Origin: Dehalococcoidales bacterium
Lineage (GTDB): Bacteria; Chloroflexota; Dehalococcoidia; Dehalococcoidales; Fen-1064
Direction of reading: 5' to 3'
NCBI GenBank assembly: GCA_028712845.1
Contig: JAQTPO010000003.1
Coordinates: 1 to 31,644, forward strand
DNA length: 31,644 nt
Shown here: one piece after another, positions 1 to 8,400 of the stretch
Position numbering within the stretch: position 1 is the stretch's first letter
How the letters are laid out: every line of letters starts with the position of its first letter
Program-made: the position numbers and the translations under genes
The notes under the pieces: generated by a model
What the model was told of the DNA's origin: nothing
The model's input: the letters and a program-made list of their open reading frames with translations, nothing else
Database searches by the model: none

Positions 1-340
1 TACTTTCATCGGATTGCCGGCGTCTGACATAGGTCACGGCTTTGACAGCTACATCATCTTCATTGAAGACTACTACATTCAGATGGTCGTAGGTATTCGG
101 GTAATCTTCATAGTGGTCCAGTTTTTGTAAATCTTTCTCGGAGATCTCATAGATAGCCCCGACCACTTTTGAGCCCCGGAAGGGCTGGACGTTGGCAGTA
201 CTGCCATGCTGTTCTCTTGACCAGCCGGAAAAGATAAGCTTGTAGTTCGGCAGAACGGCGCTGAATTTTGGTTTGGCGTCAGGGCAACGCTTTCGCATTT
301 GCTCAAGACTTAGATTGGAGTCATAGGCAAAATAGTCCAT
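1..340 (-). CDS. gamma-glutamylcyclotransferase-like protein, 3' end cut off by the window
   Basis: The reverse strand encodes at least 113 residues starting at an ATG at 338-340, preceded by a good ribosome binding site (GGAGTG). Residues 3-10 read YFAYDSNL, matching the glycine-rich YxxYGSNL signature of the gamma-glutamylcyclotransferase/AIG2-like fold, except that the usual Gly is Asp. The segment LDHYEDYP (75-81) holds Glu78, at the place of the catalytic Glu of the family. Known members convert gamma-glutamyl amines or peptides to 5-oxoproline; the substrate here cannot be inferred. The gene runs off the left edge, so the C-terminus is unseen. It is divergent from the flavoprotein gene at 475. 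Fold assignment is fairly secure, function is not. Confidence 0.72.
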   Translation of the reverse strand, partial: MDYFAYDSNLSLEQMRKRCPDAKPKFSAVLPNYKLIFSGWSREQHGSTANVQPFRGSKVVGAIYEISEKDLQKLDHYEDYPNTYDHLNVVVFNEDDVAVKAVTYVRRRQSDES

Positions 341-474
341 GTGTCACTCCATAGAGATAGTAGTCCCATTATACAGTATTGGACAAGAGGAATGTAAAGC
401 GGGATTATATTTTTTGCTATTGTGGCACAAAGTAGTTAAAATTTGAAGAATGGAACAAAAACAAAGGAGAAGTT

Positions 475-1053
475 ATGACTAAAGTTCAATTGGGTCCGCA
501 ACCTTCGCTGTATCCCATGCCGGTAGTTATGGTGGGGACGAATATCGATGGCAAGCCGAATTTTATGACAGTAGCCTGGTGTGGTATTGTCAACGGCTCG
601 CCGCCGATGATTTCCATCGCCATCGGTTCGCACAACCATACACAAAAGGGCATCCGGCAGAATATGGCTTTTTCAATTAATATTCCTTCCACGGATATTG
701 TGAAGGAAGCTGATTTTTGCGGTATTACTTCCGGCGCTGATGTCGATAAGGTCTCAATCTGTAAGTTTAAGTTATTCAATGGGAAAACTGCTAATGCTCC
801 GATGATAGAACAGTGCCCGATAAATATGGAATGTAAGGTGGCGCAGATTTTCGATTGGGGTGGTGTGTATTTTATTATCGGGAGAATCGAGGAGACCCAC
901 GTCTCTGACAATTGCCTGACCAGGGGCAAGCTGGACGCAGGCAAGCTAAAGCTACTTGCCTATACCAGAGCTCCATCCCCTAAATACTATGCACTGAATG
1001 AGGTTATCGGGGATGCGTACAGCATAGGCAAAAGTCTGAAAACCCGAAAATAA
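475..1053 (+). CDS. flavin reductase-like FMN-binding split-barrel protein
   Basis: This 192-residue protein begins at an ATG with a strong ribosome binding site (AAGGAGAAGTT just upstream). The N-terminal part (about residues 9-60: proline-rich start, GTNIDGKPNFMTVAW, then SPPMISIAIG) is typical of the flavin-reductase-like split-barrel family that binds FMN. The family includes NAD(P)H:flavin oxidoreductases and small flavoproteins of anaerobes whose physiological partner is often unknown. Length is normal. It stands alone, divergent from the cyclotransferase-like gene and upstream of the aspS promoter, so context adds nothing about the substrate. Family call secure, exact reaction unknown. 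Confidence 0.85.
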   Translation: MTKVQLGPQPSLYPMPVVMVGTNIDGKPNFMTVAWCGIVNGSPPMISIAIGSHNHTQKGIRQNMAFSINIPSTDIVKEADFCGITSGADVDKVSICKFKLFNGKTANAPMIEQCPINMECKVAQIFDWGGVYFIIGRIEETHVSDNCLTRGKLDAGKLKLLAYTRAPSPKYYALNEVIGDAYSIGKSLKTRK

Positions 1054-1060
1054 ACCATCG

Positions 1061-1103
1061 GAACAACTGACCAAATAATACGCCTAATTATTGGGTTCTG
1101 TTC
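1061..1103 (+). terminator. imperfect hairpin just after the flavoprotein gene
   Basis: An interrupted inverted repeat begins 8 bases after the stop codon: GAACA pairs with TGTTC, and ACCAAATAAT pairs with ATTATTGGGT with one mismatch, around a short loop. No run of T follows, so it may be a weak or factor-assisted terminator or only an RNA-stabilising structure. Confidence 0.35.
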
Positions 1104-1174
1104 GCTTGAGGTTGCTTATCCCATCTTAGTAATGGATTTGGGCGTGTCAGGGTAGAAGTTCCAGCTCGTGATTT

Positions 1175-1198
1175 CCCTCGCCATGCTCAGGGCGAGGG
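1175..1198. repeat. short palindromic element in the 1054-1357 intergenic gap
   Basis: CCCTCGCC and GGCGAGGG form a perfect 8-bp stem around an 8-base loop, followed by a GTTGGGAGTGGGT tail. There is no T-run, so it is not a classical terminator. It looks like a dispersed GC-rich REP-type palindrome. The rest of this 304-base gap holds the imperfect hairpin at 1061 and the aspS promoter. Confidence 0.4.
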
Positions 1199-1289
1199 TT
1201 GGGAGTGGGTCGTTGTGTAACCAGAGGTTAGAGATGCACGTAAATTTTGTGATTACGTTTTCAAGCAAATGCAACCATAACTCCAAATG

Positions 1290-1319
1290 TTGCCCATTAG
1301 CCTTAACATAAGCTATACT
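1290..1319 (+). promoter_or_regulatory. putative sigma-70 promoter for aspS-tig-clpP
   Basis: TTGCCC at 1290-1295 and TATACT at 1314-1319 are separated by 18 bases. Transcription would start near 1326, about 30 bases upstream of the TTG start of aspS, leaving room for the GGAGGA ribosome binding site at 1345-1350. Confidence 0.5.
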
Positions 1320-1357
1320 TAAAGCTGAAACAACTAGATTCCACGGAGGAAAAACAC

Positions 1358-3151
1358 TTGCTGAAAACCCATTACTGTGGTGAATTGAGGAAAAAGCTGG
1401 CTGGCAGTCAGGTTACTCTGGCAGGTTGGGTTGACCGTCGCCGTGACCACGGTGATTTGATTTTCATCGACCTGCGCGACCGGAGCGGCATTGCTCAGGT
1501 GGTATTCAATCCGCAGATATCTAAGAAATGCCATGAGATTGCCGGACAGGTACGCAGTGAATTTGTGCTTAAAGTAACCGGTGAAGTTGCCCCAAGACCC
1601 GCAGGCACGGAAAACCTGAAACTGCCCAGTGGTGAGGTTGAGGTAATTGTCAGCGAGGCAGAAATACTGAACCCTTCCAAAACACCGCCTTTCTATATTA
1701 ATGAAGATTCGGAGGTGGATGAGAATGTCCGCCTCAAATACCGCTATCTCGACCTGAGACGGGAGAGGATGCTGAAGAACCTGATTCTGCGGGATAACGT
1801 GGTCAAATTTGCCCGTGATTTTCTCCATGACAAGGGTTTTCTGGAAATTGAGACGCCAATCATGATAAAGAGTACCCCTGAAGGCGCTCGTGACTATCTC
1901 GTACCCAGCAGGCTGTACCCGGGGCAGTTCTACGCTTTGCCGCAATCGCCGCAACAATTAAAGCAGTTGCTGATGGTGGCGGGCGTAGAGAAATATTTCC
2001 AGATTGCCAAGTGCTTTCGTGATGAGGACAGCCGCGCCGACCGACAGCCGGAACACACACAGCTCGATATTGAGATGAGCTTTGTCGATGAAGAAGACAT
2101 CCTGAAGCTGATGGAAGAGCTTTTCACAAGCATGATTGAAAAGGTCAAGCCTGATAAGCGCGTGATTAAACCCTTTCCGCGTATCAATTATAAAGATGCA
2201 ATAGAAAAATACGGGTCGGATAAGCCTGATTTGCGTTTCGGAATGGAAATGCGTGACCTGACGGACATCGCCGGGAAATCAGAATTTACACTCTTTAAGA
2301 AAATTGTTGCCGATGACGGTAAGGTTAAGGGTATTTGTGCTCAGGGCTGTGCCGGCTACACACGTAATCAGCTCGAAGAACTGAACAAGTTTGTGCAGAG
2401 CTACGGTGCGGGTGGCTTGCTCACTTTTGCGCTGGGAGCTACGCCCGGTGATATCAGCGGTCTGTCGGCGGATATGGTGAAATCGGTTGCCGCCAAATAT
2501 ATGACCCTTGACCAAATTAAAGAAATGGCACAGCGATTAGATGCCAGGCTCGGCGACTTGCTTCTAGTGGTAGCAGGAAAACAAAAGGTTGTGGATAAGG
2601 CTTTAGGTGAGTTACGCAAGGAGATGGGACAACGTCTCAAATTAGCTGACCCGAATCTGCTTGCCTTTGCCTTTATCGTCAATTTCCCGTTATTCCAGTG
2701 GAGCGAAGAAACGAAACACTGGGAGCCGGAGCACCATCCTTTTGTCTGGCCGTGGCCTGAAGATGTGCCGATACTGGAAAAGGACCCGGGGAAGGTACGC
2801 GCCCATTGTTACGACATTGTTTGTAATGGCTTTGAGCTGGCGAGCGGTAGTCTTCGTATCCATATCCCGGAATTACAGCGTCGCATTTTCCGCTTCCTCG
2901 GCTACAAAGATGCTGAAATTGAAGAGAAGTTCGGTGGTTTCCTGGGCGCATTTGAATACGGTGCGCCTCCACATGGCGGCATTGCTCCAGGCATTGACCG
3001 CCTTGTGATGATACTGGCGGGTGAATCGACCATACGCGAGGTGATGGCATTCCCGAAAAACCAGAATGCAGTTGATTTGATGCTGGAAGCACCCTCGCCT
3101 GTCCGCGCACAACAATTAAAAGAGTTGCACATACGTCTGAGCGACGATTAA
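1358..3151 (+). CDS. aspS: aspartyl-tRNA synthetase, bacterial type, probably non-discriminating
   Basis: This 597-residue class II synthetase charges tRNA-Asp with aspartate. It has the N-terminal OB-fold anticodon domain (about 1-110), motif 1 near 161-169, motif 2 at 220-239 (FRDEDSRADRQPEHTQLDIE), the inserted GAD domain of bacterial AspRS in the middle, and motif 3 near 541-553 with Arg548. The start is TTG, chosen because GGAGGA precedes it by 7 bases and MLKTHYCGEL is the family's usual beginning. His31 (in RRRDHG) and Gly83 (in RPAG) match the His/Gly pair of non-discriminating AspRS, which also charges tRNA-Asn for GatCAB to amidate; discriminating enzymes such as that of E. coli have Leu and Lys there. 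First gene of an operon with tig and clpP. Confidence 0.97.
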   Translation: MLKTHYCGELRKKLAGSQVTLAGWVDRRRDHGDLIFIDLRDRSGIAQVVFNPQISKKCHEIAGQVRSEFVLKVTGEVAPRPAGTENLKLPSGEVEVIVSEAEILNPSKTPPFYINEDSEVDENVRLKYRYLDLRRERMLKNLILRDNVVKFARDFLHDKGFLEIETPIMIKSTPEGARDYLVPSRLYPGQFYALPQSPQQLKQLLMVAGVEKYFQIAKCFRDEDSRADRQPEHTQLDIEMSFVDEEDILKLMEELFTSMIEKVKPDKRVIKPFPRINYKDAIEKYGSDKPDLRFGMEMRDLTDIAGKSEFTLFKKIVADDGKVKGICAQGCAGYTRNQLEELNKFVQSYGAGGLLTFALGATPGDISGLSADMVKSVAAKYMTLDQIKEMAQRLDARLGDLLLVVAGKQKVVDKALGELRKEMGQRLKLADPNLLAFAFIVNFPLFQWSEETKHWEPEHHPFVWPWPEDVPILEKDPGKVRAHCYDIVCNGFELASGSLRIHIPELQRRIFRFLGYKDAEIEEKFGGFLGAFEYGAPPHGGIAPGIDRLVMILAGESTIREVMAFPKNQNAVDLMLEAPSPVRAQQLKELHIRLSDD

Positions 3152-3169
3152 ATATACCCGGAGAGAAGA

Positions 3170-4471
3170 TTGAAAGTTACTAATGAAAAAACAGAGAACC
3201 GTCAAGCATATCTAACGATTGAAGTGGAGCCGTCTGAAGTTGAAACAGCGACCGAGGCAACTTACCGCAAGCTGGTCAAAAAGGTAAATATTCCCGGTTT
3301 CCGCAAAGGCAAAGCGCCGCGAGCCACTTTCGAGCGTCATATCGGGAAACATGAGCTTTTCCACGAAATGCTGGATGACATGGTGCCCGATGTCTATAAG
3401 AAGGCGATTGCCGAGCAGAAATTAGAGCCGATTGCCGAACCACAGATTGAGTTGGAGAAAGAAGACCCGGTGATTCTGAAGGCAGTAGTGCCGCTTAAAC
3501 CCGTGGTCAATCTGGGTGATTATAAGACTATTGAACTGAAGCCCCAGGCGGCTGAAGTAACCGAAGAGATGGTGAATGCCGTCGTTGAGCAATTGCGCCA
3601 TCAGCACGCCACATGGGAACCTGCAGAGCGCGCGGTTGAATTTAATGACCTAGTTACTATCGACGTAGAAAGCACGATGAAGGGCGAGCCTTTCGTCAAT
3701 CAAAAAGGCGCGCAATACCAGGTTGCTAAAGAGTCCATTTCTCCGGCACCGGGATTCGCCGAGCAATTGGTGGAGATGAAGAAGGACGAGGAGAAAGAGT
3801 TCAAAATTCAATATCCGGCTGATTATCCCCAAAAAGAAGTTCAGGGTAATGAAGCCGCTTTCAAAGTAAAGGTAATTGAGGTCAAGCAGGAGAAACTACC
3901 GGAAGTAAATGATGACTTTGCCAAACAGGTTGGGACCGACATCACCAGCATGGAAGCTATGCGGCAGAAAATCACCGAGGACCTGAAAAAGAGAGTCGAA
4001 GATAGAGTTAAGCGGGACTTCGAGGATAAAGTCATCGAAGCGGCAACGGCAATGAGTCAGGTGGAATACCCGCCGGTTCTGGTAGATGCGGAGGTTGACC
4101 ATTCTCTGGAGCGCAACCTGCGTTTCCTGCAGAGCACCGGTCAGAACATCGAGACATATCTGAAGAGCATCGATAAGACCATCGACCAGTTGCGGGAAGA
4201 GTTAAGACCGACATCTGTCAAAAGAGTGGCGGAATCACTGGTGGTGGGCAAGATTGCGGAACAGGAAAAAGTAGAAGTTACCCCGGCTGAGATTGACGCT
4301 GAGATTGAGGAAATGGTCAAAAATTCCAGCGGGAACAAGGACGAACTCAAAAAGGCATTACAATCACAGCGTAACCGTGAATCCATCGAAGACACTTTGA
4401 TTGCCAGAAAAACCATTCAAAAATTGACGGAAATAGCGCAGAGTCAAAAAGAAGCAAAGAAGGAGGCTTAA
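3170..4471 (+). CDS. tig: trigger factor, ribosome-associated chaperone and prolyl isomerase
   Basis: A 433-residue protein of the usual family length. It has the N-terminal ribosome-binding domain with the GFRKGKAP signature at 43-50, a central FKBP-type peptidyl-prolyl isomerase domain (roughly 155-240), and a long charged helical C-terminal substrate-binding domain ending in a lysine-rich tail. It binds ribosomal protein L23 at the exit tunnel and shields nascent chains. The start is TTG with GGAGAG a few bases upstream, 18 bases after the aspS stop, so it is cotranscribed with aspS. ClpP follows after two bases, a tig-clpP order common in bacteria. Confidence 0.96.
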   Translation: MKVTNEKTENRQAYLTIEVEPSEVETATEATYRKLVKKVNIPGFRKGKAPRATFERHIGKHELFHEMLDDMVPDVYKKAIAEQKLEPIAEPQIELEKEDPVILKAVVPLKPVVNLGDYKTIELKPQAAEVTEEMVNAVVEQLRHQHATWEPAERAVEFNDLVTIDVESTMKGEPFVNQKGAQYQVAKESISPAPGFAEQLVEMKKDEEKEFKIQYPADYPQKEVQGNEAAFKVKVIEVKQEKLPEVNDDFAKQVGTDITSMEAMRQKITEDLKKRVEDRVKRDFEDKVIEAATAMSQVEYPPVLVDAEVDHSLERNLRFLQSTGQNIETYLKSIDKTIDQLREELRPTSVKRVAESLVVGKIAEQEKVEVTPAEIDAEIEEMVKNSSGNKDELKKALQSQRNRESIEDTLIARKTIQKLTEIAQSQKEAKKEA

Positions 4472-4473
4472 AA

Positions 4474-5097
4474 ATGAATATGGACCCGATGAATGTTATA
4501 CCGATGGTGATTGAGCAGAGCGCCAGGGGAGAAAGGTATTCCGATATTTATTCGTTACTGCTCAGGGAACGTATTATCTTTCTGGGAACTCCCATCAATG
4601 ACCAGATTGCGAACCTGATTATTGCCCAGCTCCTGTTCCTCGATAGGGAGGACCCTGATAAAGACATCAATCTTTACATCCACAGCCCGGGCGGCGTTAT
4701 CAGCGCCGGTCTGGCGATTTACGATACGATGCAATTGATTCGTCCGGAAGTATCCACCATCTGCGTTGGTATGGCGGCGAGTATGGCAACCGTCTTGCTC
4801 TGTGCCGGTGCCAAGGGCAAACGTTATGCCCTGCCGAATGCTACCATTCATATGCACCAGGCGATTGGCGGTGCGCAGGGGCAGGCATCGGATATCGCCA
4901 TTGCGGCACGTGAAATTATGCGTCTGCAGGAAATGTTGCGGGATATTATCGCCAAACACACCGGACAGCCTCTGGATAAGATTACCCACGATACCGACCG
5001 TGATTTCTATCTCAACCCTCCGCAGGCAGTAGAATATGGTTTGATTGACGAAATTCTCATCAAACCCGCCAAAGACGCCCCCAAAGGCAAGAAGTAG
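4474..5097 (+). CDS. clpP: ATP-dependent Clp protease proteolytic subunit
   Basis: A 207-residue ClpP serine protease. The catalytic triad is visible as Ser103 (in [11 protein letters not shown]), His128 (in TIHMHQ) and Asp177 (in DTDRDFYL), with family-typical spacing. It assembles into a two-heptamer barrel and degrades proteins unfolded by a Clp ATPase. The start has a strong AAGGAGG site lying inside the end of tig, only two bases separate the genes, and translation is probably coupled. The usual next gene, clpX, is absent: a strong terminator closes the operon, so the partner ATPase must be encoded elsewhere. Confidence 0.97.
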   Translation: MNMDPMNVIPMVIEQSARGERYSDIYSLLLRERIIFLGTPINDQIANLIIAQLLFLDREDPDKDINLYIHSPGGVISAGLAIYDTMQLIRPEVSTICVGMAASMATVLLCAGAKGKRYALPNATIHMHQAIGGAQGQASDIAIAAREIMRLQEMLRDIIAKHTGQPLDKITHDTDRDFYLNPPQAVEYGLIDEILIKPAKDAPKGKK

Positions 5098-5122
5098 TCA
5101 AAAGCGTTTTAAGTGAATTGCC

Positions 5123-5155
5123 GAAGGGAGGCTGAAAAGCCTCCCTTCTCTTTTT
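5123..5155 (+). terminator. intrinsic terminator of the aspS-tig-clpP operon
   Basis: A perfect 11-bp stem (GAAGGGAGGCT / AGCCTCCCTTC) with a GAAA tetraloop is followed by TCTTTTTGGTTT. It lies 26 bases after the clpP stop. Confidence 0.95.
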
Positions 5156-5275
5156 GGTTTAAGTTCTTACGCTAACTTAAAAGGAGTAGAAAAAACACCA
5201 GGCATTATAGTATTCATAGGGGGTACACGAATTCGTGCCTAAATCCTAAAGATTTCTGCGAATCGCTTCTATTAT

Positions 5276-6097
5276 TCACATACCCGCAACTTTGTCATGC
5301 CATTTCTCAAACCTATCAATTATCCCGTCAGGTATGGCTGCTGAACATATCACTGGCAGACCAGCAACCTCTTTTATCCTCCCGACCAACTCATCTTGAC
5401 TTAATTCATAAATTTGCGTCACGAAAAGCAAGGCAAACCCACCTTTCTCATAAATCAGATTTATTATATGTCTTCGGCGAATAGCGCATAATGAAAAATG
5501 GCCTCACACCAAAAAAGAACACATCTCTAATTTTACTTCCAACTCTTCCTTTTCTATGTACCCGAGTGTATTCTTAATCTCACATCCGTAACCCACACCA
5601 TCCCTCATGAATATAAAATCTAAATCATGACCTGTCTTTACCCATTTTTTCCCATCAAAATTCTTCACTTTCTGTGCTACGGGCATAAAACCCCGCAAAG
5701 CTAGCGCTTTACAAAATAAATCCTCTGCTCTATGTCCGCAACTTCGTGTAATATGATCCTGCGAATATTCCTCAATCACAGACTCCAATTTACTAATTTC
5801 TCTCTTTGGATACCTGTTGGACTTATGCAAGAAATAACGCGTCGAAGTCCCCTTTTCTCTCTCAATCCGCAAGTCTTTCAAGTACCCAATTCTACATAGA
5901 CCAACAAGGGCGTTATTTGTTACCCAATGATAGTATCTTTTTTCAAGTTTTACCTGCAGTTGCCTTAAATAATAAACGCTATCCCTATTTTTATCGTATA
6001 ATTCTCTTATTTCTCTCTGAGCTTCTATAAAATAGGCATCAGGTTGCGGAGGTGCCTCGTAGTCTTCAGGCTCTTCTAAAAAATCATCATCTTCCAT
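5276..6097 (-). pseudogene. PD-(D/E)XK nuclease-fold protein, broken by two compensating indels
   Basis: The intact part (ATG at 6095-6097, 197 codons) has an acidic N-terminus, a helical region that may be a winged helix (about 25-95), then a nuclease core: GHRAEDLF (Glu), HDLDFIF (Asp) and GCEIKN (Glu-x-Lys), the spacing of PD-(D/E)XK restriction-endonuclease-like enzymes. The frame ends at TGA 5504-5506. The same frame reopens downstream and ends at 5276-5278 with protein-like sequence (NLIYEKGGFALLF, then GLPVICSAAIPDG). Between the two, the other frame encodes FFGVRPFFIMRYSPKTY. One missing base in the A6 run at 5511-5516 and one extra base near 5458-5470 restore a continuous protein of about 273 residues. 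So this is a frameshifted gene or two sequencing errors. The original substrate is unknown. Confidence 0.72.
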
Positions 6098-6228
6098 GCT
6101 TTACTTCTCTGTAATTGTGTTACTTATTGCGAAAAGTATATACAAATATCGAAAAGAAATCAACCATAATTTAATTTTCCTTACTTAAATCCCCGACCGT
6201 AAGTCCGTGAGAAATTTATCCCACCATC

Positions 6229-6382
6229 GTCATTGCGAGGTTAATCCGAAGCAATCTCAGTGTGGTGTGGGGTTCCCCCACTTCCCGACTAGATTCATTC
6301 AGTCGCTATGCTTCTTCAGAATGACAATTGGGGGTATGGGTTCCCTTCCACCCGGAGATTGCCACGCTTCGCTCGCAATGAC
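6229..6382. repeat. 154-bp palindromic repeat element with GTCATTGCGAG ends
   Basis: The element begins with GTCATTGCGAG and ends with its exact reverse complement CTCGCAATGAC, enclosing a nested CAGAATGAC motif at its centre. It codes for no transposase and has the form of a MITE/REP-type dispersed repeat. Related ends occur at 7088, 9373 and 24714. It fills most of the 6098-6418 gap; the remainder is AT-rich and shows nothing recognisable. Confidence 0.75.
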
Positions 6383-6418
6383 AGTATAAGGCTGCGGCGT
6401 CAGCATGAAGCTGCGGTG

Positions 6419-7063
6419 TCAGAAAATCTTTCTAATTTTGGCGATGGTGGTGTGGACGTGGACGAATGGGCTGGAGCGTTTGCCCTGAATACCTGCCTCT
6501 CGTAAGGCTGCCAGAAATTCCTGCGGGCTATTGAAATCAGGCAGAGTTACATATACATTCCCGATTTCCCCGGTGGTATGGGCGTCACTGCCGGCTGAAC
6601 CGGGCAGGTGATGTTTTTTAGCATATTCTCTGGCTTTGACGTTCGGTTGCCCGAATGCACAGCGGGCATTGAAGACCTCAATCAGGTCAATCTGCGGTGC
6701 CAGTTTTTCAAATGCCTCAGCGTTGAGCCTGAGTCCTCTGATGGGGTCGAACGGGTGGGGGATGGATACCAGACCACCCTGTTCTTTGATGCTGGCAATT
6801 GCTTTCTCCAATGTGATACCACTGGCGATGCGTTCCTTGAGGAACATCCCCATCACCTCACCGTTGAAAGTCAGCACTTCTTCGGCAACGATGACTTTGA
6901 AAGGCGCAAGCTCTTTTACCTTCAGCGCACCCTCGACGGCATCATGGTCGGACACCGCAATGCAGTTAATGCCCAGCTTCTGACAGCGTTTGACGATGTT
7001 TTCCGGTTCCGTGTGGCAGTCCATCGAGTATTTGGTGTGGATGTGAAAATCAGCTTTTAACAA
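6419..7063 (-). CDS. PHP-domain metal-dependent phosphoesterase
   Basis: A 214-residue PHP-superfamily protein. The metal-binding motifs are all present in order: HIHTKYSMD near the N-terminus, SDHD around residue 39, the EEV glutamate, HPFD around 103, and GSDAH around 159. The size fits the short PHP proteins that hydrolyse phosphate esters or nucleotides (YciV/TrpH-like), rather than the PHP domains of DNA polymerases. The start is TTG with GGAAAGGAAT upstream. It is last in the minus-strand run dprA-topA-xerC-peptidase-PHP, with a palindromic repeat between it and the peptidase. Substrate unknown. Confidence 0.87.
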   Translation of the reverse strand: MLKADFHIHTKYSMDCHTEPENIVKRCQKLGINCIAVSDHDAVEGALKVKELAPFKVIVAEEVLTFNGEVMGMFLKERIASGITLEKAIASIKEQGGLVSIPHPFDPIRGLRLNAEAFEKLAPQIDLIEVFNARCAFGQPNVKAREYAKKHHLPGSAGSDAHTTGEIGNVYVTLPDFNSPQEFLAALREAGIQGKRSSPFVHVHTTIAKIRKIF

Positions 7064-7087
7064 TTTATCTATTCCTTTCCTTTAGTT

Positions 7088-7190
7088 GTCATACTGAGCC
7101 CTTCGGTACAAAACTCAGGGCGAACTCCGCGAAGTATCTAGTCAGGGAACAGGATACTAGATTCTTCATCACTACGTTCATCAGAATGAC
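7088..7190. repeat. 103-bp palindromic repeat with GTCATACTGAG-type end
   Basis: It starts with GTCATACTGAG and ends with TCAGAATGAC, an imperfect inverted repeat, and contains an internal ATCTAGT/ACTAGAT stem. Non-coding, of the same style as the elements at 6229 and 9373 but with a different end sequence on its left side. Confidence 0.65.
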
Positions 7191-7233
7191 AGGGTGACAT
7201 TATTGACCAGCATCAACCCTATTTTCGTAATAC

Positions 7234-8310
7234 TTACGCTATCATCTTCTTAGCCTTTGATAATAGCTTCACTCTGCCGTTTTCCAGTATTGCAAGGTCT
7301 TCAATCCTGACGCCTCCCCATTCGGGCAGATAGATGCCGGGTTCGATACTGAAGACCATCCCGTTAGCCATCACATCGCTCGATAAAGGACTGAGGCGCG
7401 GTGCAGGGTCGTGCACTGATAGTCCCACACCGTGACCTAAACCGTGCCCGAACATCTCATTGTAACCAGCCTCTTTAATGATGTCCCTGGAAAGGCTGTC
7501 TGCCTTTAGAGCGGGCATACCTGCCTGAATGCCATTAATTGCGGTTTCCTGCGCTCTCTGCACGATGCCGTAGATTTTAATGAAAGTAGCATCCGGTTTG
7601 CCGAGGCAGATGGTGCGGGTAAGGTCGCTGCTGTACCCGCCGAATTTAGCACCCATATCGATGACAATCGGCTCACCTTCTGCGATGGGGCGGTCGGATG
7701 GCTGGGCGTGTGGCAGAGCGCCGTTAATACCCGCCCCGACGATAACTTCAAAGGGCATGCTCTGACTGCCGTTTTCCCGCATATGCTTTTCCAGTGTCCA
7801 TGCGACTTCTTTCTCCGTCATGCCGGGTTTTAGCCGGGCGGTGACGTATTCGAAAGCACGGTCGCTAATCTCCGCCGCCCTGCGGATACAGTCGATTTCC
7901 TCCGGCTCTTTGATGGCGCGCAGTCCCTCCACGACATTTTCAACTGGTGAAAGCTCCAGTCGAAGTTTCTGCCCGGCAATGATTTCAGAGAATTGTGTGT
8001 ATTGCGTAAAGCTGGTGGTGGACTCAAATCCGAGCTTGTAAATTTGCAGACCGCCCATCAGCGATGGCAACCATTCGGATAGTTTGCCTTTAATCTGGAA
8101 CAGGGTATAGTCAGGCGATTGCCTTTTTACCTGTTCGATGTAACGGAAATCGGTAGCAAGGATTGAATCTTTTGAGGTGATGAGCAAATACCCATCCGAG
8201 CCATCGAATCCTGAGAGATAAAATCTATTCTCCGGTTGGGAAATCAGTATGCCGTCGATTGCTTTCTTGTTTAGTTCCGCGCGTAATCTTACCAGTCTGT
8301 CTTTAATCAT
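7234..8310 (-). CDS. Xaa-Pro aminopeptidase / proline dipeptidase (M24B)
   Basis: A 358-residue cytosolic M24 metallopeptidase. The N-terminal creatinase-like domain (about 1-125) is followed by the pita-bread catalytic domain. The five metal ligands are visible as Asp218 (in VIDMGAKFGG), Asp229 (in SSDLTRT), His293 (in GLGHGVGL), Glu323 (in SIEPGIY) and Glu337 (in RIEDL), with the substrate His201. Length and layout match the PepQ/YqhT-type enzymes of Gram-positives and Chloroflexi that cleave Xaa-Pro bonds. ATG is preceded by AGAGAGAA, part of a sequence duplicated from the xerC 3' end. It lies 61 bases downstream of xerC. Confidence 0.94.
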   Translation of the reverse strand: MIKDRLVRLRAELNKKAIDGILISQPENRFYLSGFDGSDGYLLITSKDSILATDFRYIEQVKRQSPDYTLFQIKGKLSEWLPSLMGGLQIYKLGFESTTSFTQYTQFSEIIAGQKLRLELSPVENVVEGLRAIKEPEEIDCIRRAAEISDRAFEYVTARLKPGMTEKEVAWTLEKHMRENGSQSMPFEVIVGAGINGALPHAQPSDRPIAEGEPIVIDMGAKFGGYSSDLTRTICLGKPDATFIKIYGIVQRAQETAINGIQAGMPALKADSLSRDIIKEAGYNEMFGHGLGHGVGLSVHDPAPRLSPLSSDVMANGMVFSIEPGIYLPEWGGVRIEDLAILENGRVKLLSKAKKMIA

Positions 8311-8331
8311 TCTTATTCTCTCTTACCAGAG
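8300..8331. repeat. 32-base direct repeat, copy at the peptidase start
   Basis: This stretch covers the first codons and ribosome binding site of the Xaa-Pro peptidase. It matches 8369-8400, the 3' end of xerC, at 28 of 32 positions, with a repeat period of 69 bases. Confidence 0.7.
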
Positions 8332-8368
8332 ACTATTTTACCATTATGAGAAGTTCTTCCTTCATAAA

Positions 8369-8400
8369 TCTTTATTCATTCTTATTCTCTTGTGCCAGAG
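8369..8400. repeat. 32-base direct repeat, copy at the xerC 3' end
   Basis: Second copy of the repeat at 8300-8331. It encodes the last residues of XerC (LAQENKNE) and its stop. In this copy an ATG overlaps the stop region in the position that the peptidase ATG has in the other copy, which suggests the two genes once overlapped. Confidence 0.7.

Noticed and set aside
486..944. 152-codon reverse frame inside the flavoprotein gene
   Set aside because: It is fully antisense to a well-supported gene with a family match; similar antisense frames inside aspS, topA, typA, ftsZ and others were dismissed for the same reason.
5226..5237. Perfect 12-base palindrome CACGAATTCGTG between clpP and the nuclease gene
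   Set aside because: It could be an operator, but there is no promoter next to it and no second copy in view, so a function cannot be supported.
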